Positions 59,208 through 64,000 of a DNA stretch of 64,000 nucleotides are shown here, piece after piece (positions within the stretch are counted from its first letter, which is position 1; each line of letters opens with the position of its first letter). The position numbers were made by a program, and so were the translations under genes. The stretch is from Harmonia axyridis (lineage: Eukaryota; Arthropoda; Insecta; Coleoptera; Coccinellidae). The DNA lies in the NCBI RefSeq assembly GCF_914767665.1, contig NC_059508.1, positions 9,672,001 through 9,736,000 of the forward strand. Direction: 5' to 3'. The notes beneath the pieces were generated by a model. The model made no database searches. It was not told where the DNA came from and was given only the letters and a program-made list of their open reading frames with translations.

Positions 59208-60554
59208 AATCTCTATTGGCTACACAAAGCTTTTAAAATGAACAAAATTATGAAAGGTACAAAAGATTTCTACTCACAACACGAACATAACAACAGACGT
59301 AGATAAAAAATGGTATTAGTATTTCCAGTATAACTTTTCACTGATTGCTTCTACATATATTGTTGGTGATTAAAAAGTTTGAAAAGCTCAATAACCTTTG
59401 TCATCATGAGTATTGTCATTCCAAAGAAATGAAATTGAAAATAGTACAGAATCACAGTGGTCTCCTCACTTAAAAAAGAAACGAAATTCTTTCAATTTTC
59501 CCGCTAATACGCGGGAAAATTGAAGGCTCAGATCGAGCTCAGCAGATGAAATGATCTCAAGAGAATCCTATTCGAAGAATCCTTATGCAACCACATATGG
59601 GTTGAGGATATAAAAAGGTATCGGAATCCTAAAACAAATTACGAAAATCTGAGCCAGATGCTGAATGTTCAAGTAGGGATGTATTACTAATTAAAATGGG
59701 AAATACTGATGTTTGTTCAAATATTCGAGGTACGCATTTGTCACGTTCCGAAATTAAGATTTTCGAACCAGAGATTCTCTTGTTTAAATATTGAAATCGC
59801 AGATTCAAAATAATGAGCGAATGGTATACTTAAAGATGGAATACCCACTTGGAAATAATTTTTCAATTGTTAGTGTTTAAAACAGTTATCTTAATAACAT
59901 CACTTCCAGTAAAATAATCAAACATTTCTCTGAAAACTTCCTTTTTCTGAAATTGACACCCTAAAATGCTCTGATGTGACCAGAAATTTTAACTCATAAT
60001 GTTATAAATAACTGACCACAATTGGTAGAATATTGCTTAGAAATGACGTTTATGTCATAAGGCAAAAATTATTCTCCCGGTATCATCTACCCGAGTATAT
60101 GTTTGTCCAGTTCATGATGAAATACCCTGTATGTATGCAAGTAATAGAATTTCCACGGCATTGCTTTTCTCCATCTGTGTTGTCATACAAACTTGTATGG
60201 ATTGTTAGGATGGGCATTCTTTCGGAAAATTGAATTTCTTCTTGGCTCCCGTATAACAAATGCAGATCTCACTCTTAATCTCTAGTAAAATAGAGATATA
60301 CTAAATGAATTATGTAGCTGTTGAACGATTAAACTGCAAGCGTGTATCCTAATCCAAGAGAAAACCACACATAGGCCCTCCTTCAGATTCAGCAGAACAT
60401 AATAATATTCCTGTCGTCTGCTTGAATTATATCCTCCAGAATATTATTACCCGAGACCGATGTAACTGTTCACAAACAGACCTTAATCGTAAAGTAAATA
60501 CGTTATATAGGGTAGTCCGGAATTATTGCGACAACGCTCGGAACCTTGCGGGCA
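59208..60554. other. Unassigned sequence containing a perfect hairpin
   Basis: The only distinct feature is the inverted repeat at 59491-59524. The rest shows no known family. Confidence 0.5.
59491..59524. repeat. Perfect 14-bp inverted repeat, 6-nt loop
   Basis: TTCAATTTTCCCGC (59491-59504), loop TAATAC, then GCGGGAAAATTGAA (59511-59524). Perfect pairing. No poly-T follows. Function unknown. Confidence 0.9.
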
Positions 60555-60891
60555 GCAAAGTGTGCTCAGCGTTTGTAATTAGTTCAACTCCTTCTCCCCT
60601 GCAAGAGTATCCCACTGTGTCAGGCCTCCTGCTGAAACAAAACATCCAGTGATTGAGGAAACGCTATCAAATGATTTAAGAAACGTTGGCCGAAAACACG
60701 ATGAACTGATGATATTTGGCGAGGAAAATCCCGATGAGGCAAACCAGATGATCGGAAAATAGACTGGATTTGTAATGGCATTATTGGATATTTTAGGGAT
60801 GTGAAGGGGGAGCTCATCAATACTTCGGTTAACAGGTTATTCGATTTGAGGTCAACAGAAGAGATCTCTACCTCTCCTTTCACAGCAATTT

Positions 60892-61158
60892 TTGAACTGT
60901 GAAAGGATTGAAGTGGGTCACGAAATGAATCACTGCGATATGCTTTTCAGTACCCTCCACCATATAGAATATCCAGAATCATTCCAAAAAATGACTCGCC
61001 AAATTAAAATCAATTTCATACCTAATAGATTGCAACCATGGTCTTCTGAGTCGAAACTTAGCAAGCTGTCTCAGAAACGAAAAATGAATTTCGTCTCTCA
61101 CCAAGCTTTCCACAAAGCGTTTGAGCTATTAAGTAAAACAGGAAACCTATTGGTATGA
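60892..61158 (+). CDS. Conserved open frame in array unit 1, unknown
   Basis: A frame containing VGHEMNHCDMLFSTLHHIEY, NFIPNRLQPWSSESKLSKLS and MNFVSHQAFHKAFELLSKTG is open here and in unit 2 (61620-61886), with about a dozen substitutions between them. In unit 3 it is broken by indels (for example near 62527). The first codon is TTG, so the start is not real. A pyrimidine run plus CAG (CTCTCCTTTCACAG) just upstream could be a splice acceptor. No family recognised. It may reflect repeat conservation rather than coding. Confidence 0.25.
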   Translation: MNCERIEVGHEMNHCDMLFSTLHHIEYPESFQKMTRQIKINFIPNRLQPWSSESKLSKLSQKRKMNFVSHQAFHKAFELLSKTGNLLV

Positions 61159-61619
61159 CAATATCAGAAATGAATTACTGCAAAGCTTTTAATATAAATA
61201 TTCGACGGTGAAAAACATTATGTTGAATATATTTGTTCATAGGCTGGTCCAAAAGTAAAGTTCCATTTGGGAAACTTACTGCAGCAAAGTTTGCTCAGCC
61301 TTTGTAATTAGTTCAAATCCTTTCCCCTTTAAGAGTATCCCACTGTGTGCTGCCACCTCCTGAAACAAAACATCCAGTGATTGAGGAAACACTATCAATT
61401 GATTTAAGAAACGTTGGCCGAAAACACGATGAACTGATGATATTTGGCGAGGAAAATCCCGATGAGGCAAACCAGATGATCGGAAAATAGACTGGATTTG
61501 TAAGGGTATTATTGGATATTTTAGGGATGTGAAGGGGGAGCTCATCAATACTTCGGTTAACAGGTTATTCGATTTAAGGTCAACAGAAGAGTTCTCTTCA
61601 TTCCCTTTCACAGCTATTT

Positions 61620-61886
61620 TTGAACTGTGGAGAAATTGAAGTGGGCCACGAAATAAATCACTGCGATATGCTTTTCAATACCCTCCACCATATAGAATTT
61701 CCAGAATCATTCCAGAAAATGACTAACCAAATTAAAATCAATTTCATACCTAATAGATTGCAACCTAGGTCTTCTGAGTCGAAACTTAGCAAGCTGTCTC
61801 AAAAACGAAAAATGAATTTCGTCTCTCACCAAGCTGTCCTCAAAGCGTTTGAGCTATTAAGTACAACAGAAAACATATTGATATGA
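61620..61886 (+). CDS. Conserved open frame in array unit 2, unknown
   Basis: Partner of the frame at 60892-61158, with the same length and reading VGHEINHCDMLFNTLHHIEF and NFVSHQAVLKAFELLSTTEN. The equal length and lack of indels between the two are mildly suggestive of former coding function. Unrecognised. Confidence 0.25.
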   Translation: MNCGEIEVGHEINHCDMLFNTLHHIEFPESFQKMTNQIKINFIPNRLQPRSSESKLSKLSQKRKMNFVSHQAVLKAFELLSTTENILI

Positions 61887-63500
61887 CAATATCACAAATG
61901 AATTACTGCAAAGCTGTTTATATAAATATTCGACGGTGAAAAACATTATGTTGAATATCTTTGTTCATAGACTGGTCCAAAAGTAAAGTTCCATTTGGGA
62001 TACTTACTGCAACAAAGTATGCTCAGCATTTGTAATTAGTTCAACTCCTTCTCTCCTGCAAGAGTATCCCACTGTGTCATGCCTCCTGCTGAAACAAAAC
62101 ATCCAGTGATTGAGGAAACGCTATTCATTGATGTAAGAAACGTTGGCTGAAAACACGATGAACTGATGATATTTGGCGAGGAAAATCCCGATGAGGCAAC
62201 CAGATGATCGGAAAATAGACTGGGTTTGTTAGGGTATTATTGGATATTTTAGGGATGTGAAGGGAAAGCTCATCAATACTTCGGTTAACAGGTTATTCGA
62301 TTTGAGGTCAACAGAAGAGATCTCTACCTCCCCTTTCGCAGCAATTTTTGAACTGTGGAAGGATTGAAGTGGGACACGAAATAAATCAATGCGATATGCT
62401 TTTCAATACCCTCCACCATATAAAATAACCAGAATCATTCCCGAAAATGACTCACCAAATTAAAATCAATTTCATACCAAATAGATTGCAACCTAGGTCT
62501 TCTGACTCGAAACTTAGCAAGCTGTCCCAAAAAAAAAAATGAATTTCGTCTTTTATCAAGCTGTTCACAAAGCGTATTAGCCATTAAGTTAAACAGAAAA
62601 CCTATCGAACATATTGGTATGACAATATTCAAATATGAATTACTGCAAAGCTGTCAGTAAAAATATTCCACGGTGAATGACATTATGTAGAATATCTTTG
62701 TTTATAGACTGATCCAAAAGTATAGCTTCCTTTAGGAATCTCAAAATGCGCCCAGCGTTTGCAATAAGTTCAACTCCTTCCTCCTCCAGAAGTATCTAAC
62801 TGTGTCCTGCTTCCTGCTTTCACAGCAAACTGTGGACAAATTGAAGTGAGTCACAAATTAAATCACTGCAATATGATGTATTCACCATATTTACATATTG
62901 AAAATGTATTTCGACTCTCGGTATTTCGGACTTCTGATTTGAACCTGACCAGGCTTCACACAAAGCTGTGCAAGCTATGAAGAAAAACGGCAAAATATAT
63001 AGATATATCGGTTTGAAATTTTGAGGATTTCACAGTGTGTAGAAGGTCTTTACATATAGACTGCTTCAAAAGTATATAACCATTTCGGAACCTCACAGCA
63101 GCAAAGTGTGCTCAGAATATGTAATTAGTTCAACTCCTTTTTCCTACACAAGAATATTCTAGTGTTCTCTGCCTCTTGCTCCTGCTCGAACAAAACATCC
63201 TGTGATTGAGGAAACGGTGTCCATTGATTTAGGATATGTTGGCCGAAAACACGGAGAACTGGGGATATTTGGCGAAGAAAATCCCGATGAGGAAACAATA
63301 TAATAGGAAAATAGACTGGATTTGGAAGGGTGTTATTGGATATTTTAGATATGTGGACGGAGTGCTCATCAATAATTCGGTTTACAGCTTGTTCGCTCCA
63401 ACCTTAAGAACAGAGTACTCTTTCTTGTCTCCCCCAACAATTCCCGAAGTGTGAAATAATTGAAGTAGACCACGAAACGAATCACTATAAATTCAACAAT

Positions 63501-64000
63501 ATGGTCCATTTCCTTCCATCCTTTCATTTGCTGGAATTAAGTTTTTCATTATTTCGTCAGAATGTTCTTCGTAATGATTTTTCATTTGCCTTGTTATTTT
63601 CTATAGTAATAACTATTCAGTATATGAAGAAGAAAACCCTTCTTATTCTGGCTATCGACCGCAGTCTTCCAGCCAGTTATTTACATTTTTATATTACATT
63701 CAGAAAATATAAAAAACAACTATTACTCTATTGTTCTAAAAGTGGTAACTTTGCCTTTGGTGCAGCTGTTTTATTGCTGATATTCAAATAAAGTTCAAAT
63801 ATTCCTAGATCGGAAGTGCTGGTAGTTTTGCTTTCGGCGGTGTTGTCCTTTGGTAGCTGTGATTCAGTGGATTCATAATATTAACGTTATTCTGGTTAGT
63901 GATGAACCTTTTGCCAAGTTTCTCAAGTCTTCTCAGTATTGGTTTTACTTCTGTAGTTTCACATAGTAGTTGGTTAGAAGGGTTGTGGAGTAGATTGTTT
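63501..64000 (-). other. Unassigned end of window, possible non-LTR tail
   Basis: On the minus strand at about 63795-63998 a frame reads NNLLHNPSNQLLCETTEVKP, ILRRLEKLGKRFITNQNN, NIMNPLNHSY. This vaguely resembles the ending of jockey-type ORF2 proteins (IPxLxxxIxxxxxxFxxxxxxHxNPLI). On the plus strand, AGTGGTAACTTTGCCTTTGG at 63741 and a similar AGTGCTGGTAGTTTTGCTTT at 63810 form a weak repeat. Low certainty. Confidence 0.25.

Larger units (their letters stand above)
60555..63500. repeat. Tandem array of units of about 728 bp (five units, two deleted)
   Basis: Unit starts, taken at the GCAAAGTGTGCTCAGC word or variants: 60555, 61284, 62012, 62741 and 63101. The first three are 728-729 bp. 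The fourth is about 360 bp because the stretch from GAAACAAAACATCC to the TTTCACAGCAA word is deleted. The fifth is partial and the most diverged. In every full unit, and in the fifth, a frame reads KHPVIEETxSxDL, RKHxELxIFGEENPDE. A second stretch, DWIxxxIGYFRDVKGELINT, is seen in several units. The stops vary between units. It could be a satellite or decayed tandem copies of an exon. Confidence 0.93.

Noticed and set aside
60620..60883. Minus-strand frames in the 728-bp array (60620-60883, 61276-61611)
   Set aside because: Open only because the units are near-identical; the plus-strand peptide is the one that persists in the diverged fifth unit.
60555..63500. Regularly spaced repeats as a CRISPR array
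   Set aside because: The repeats are contiguous 728-bp units with no short repeat/unique spacer pattern; the DNA is from an animal.
1..64000. Endogenous viral or LTR retroviral sequence
   Set aside because: No protease, integrase, envelope-like or LTR structure seen; the reverse transcriptase and RNase H pieces fit non-LTR elements.

Overview
This window looks like intergenic or intronic DNA from an insect nuclear genome (possibly a beetle, but the order cannot be fixed from this sequence). It is AT-rich by eye and full of stop codons in every frame. It carries many decayed copies of transposon families typical of insects: mariner DD34D, cecropia-type mariner, DD41D Tc1/mariner relatives, Tc1-like, hAT and non-LTR retrotransposons. 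I found no bacterial operon structure, Shine-Dalgarno-spaced genes, CRISPR array, rRNA or convincing tRNA. No intact host protein-coding gene was recognised. All positions and alignments were made by eye.

Layout. 0-11 kb: non-LTR reverse transcriptase remnant (1.27-1.89 kb) abutting a mariner tail, a Tc1-like pseudogene (4.0-4.9 kb), a complete but broken mariner (6.0-7.26 kb), a small tandem repeat (8.35 kb) and an RNase H-type retrotransposon tail (9.7-10.6 kb). 11-17 kb: a DD41D remnant, an RNase H scrap, a mariner (13.5-14.66 kb), then a striking foldback element of about 1.56 kb with two 450-bp inverted arms (14.73-16.29 kb). 17-27.3 kb: mariner scraps, an internally deleted Tc1-like element (19.7-20.5 kb), a 200-bp repeat present at both 18.0 and 22.55 kb, and two more mariners plus a solo mariner end. 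28-34 kb: a cecropia-mariner tail fused to a DD41D element, another mariner (30.5-31.5 kb) and two non-LTR 3' ends. 35-41 kb: a 0.6-kb segment duplicated in direct orientation, a GCA/TTG triplet-rich minisatellite, and a Tc1-like element with TIRs of about 110 bp (39.44-40.84 kb). 42-49 kb: an internally deleted cecropia mariner, RNase H retrotransposon tails flanking a CpG-rich island, a DD41D relic containing a local inversion, and two more non-LTR fragments. 49-58 kb: the longest mariner, a second DD41D copy, an internally deleted hAT element with a perfect 8-bp target duplication, a 161-bp satellite, a second cecropia mariner, a possible chemoreceptor fragment, and a hAT-type MITE nested in a mariner tail. 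58-64 kb: unrecognised sequence, then a tandem array of units of about 728 bp (60.55-63.5 kb).

The elements interact rather than forming pathways. Two DD41D copies share the same internal deletion, so they probably belong to a non-autonomous family moved in trans. The hAT MITE and the autonomous-type hAT relic share ends and subterminal CAAGTAGCTTGA-like motifs. The three RNase H retrotransposon copies share a 3' end and differ in 5' truncation, as expected from target-primed reverse transcription. The least explained structures are the foldback element, the local inversion at 44.7 kb and the 728-bp array.
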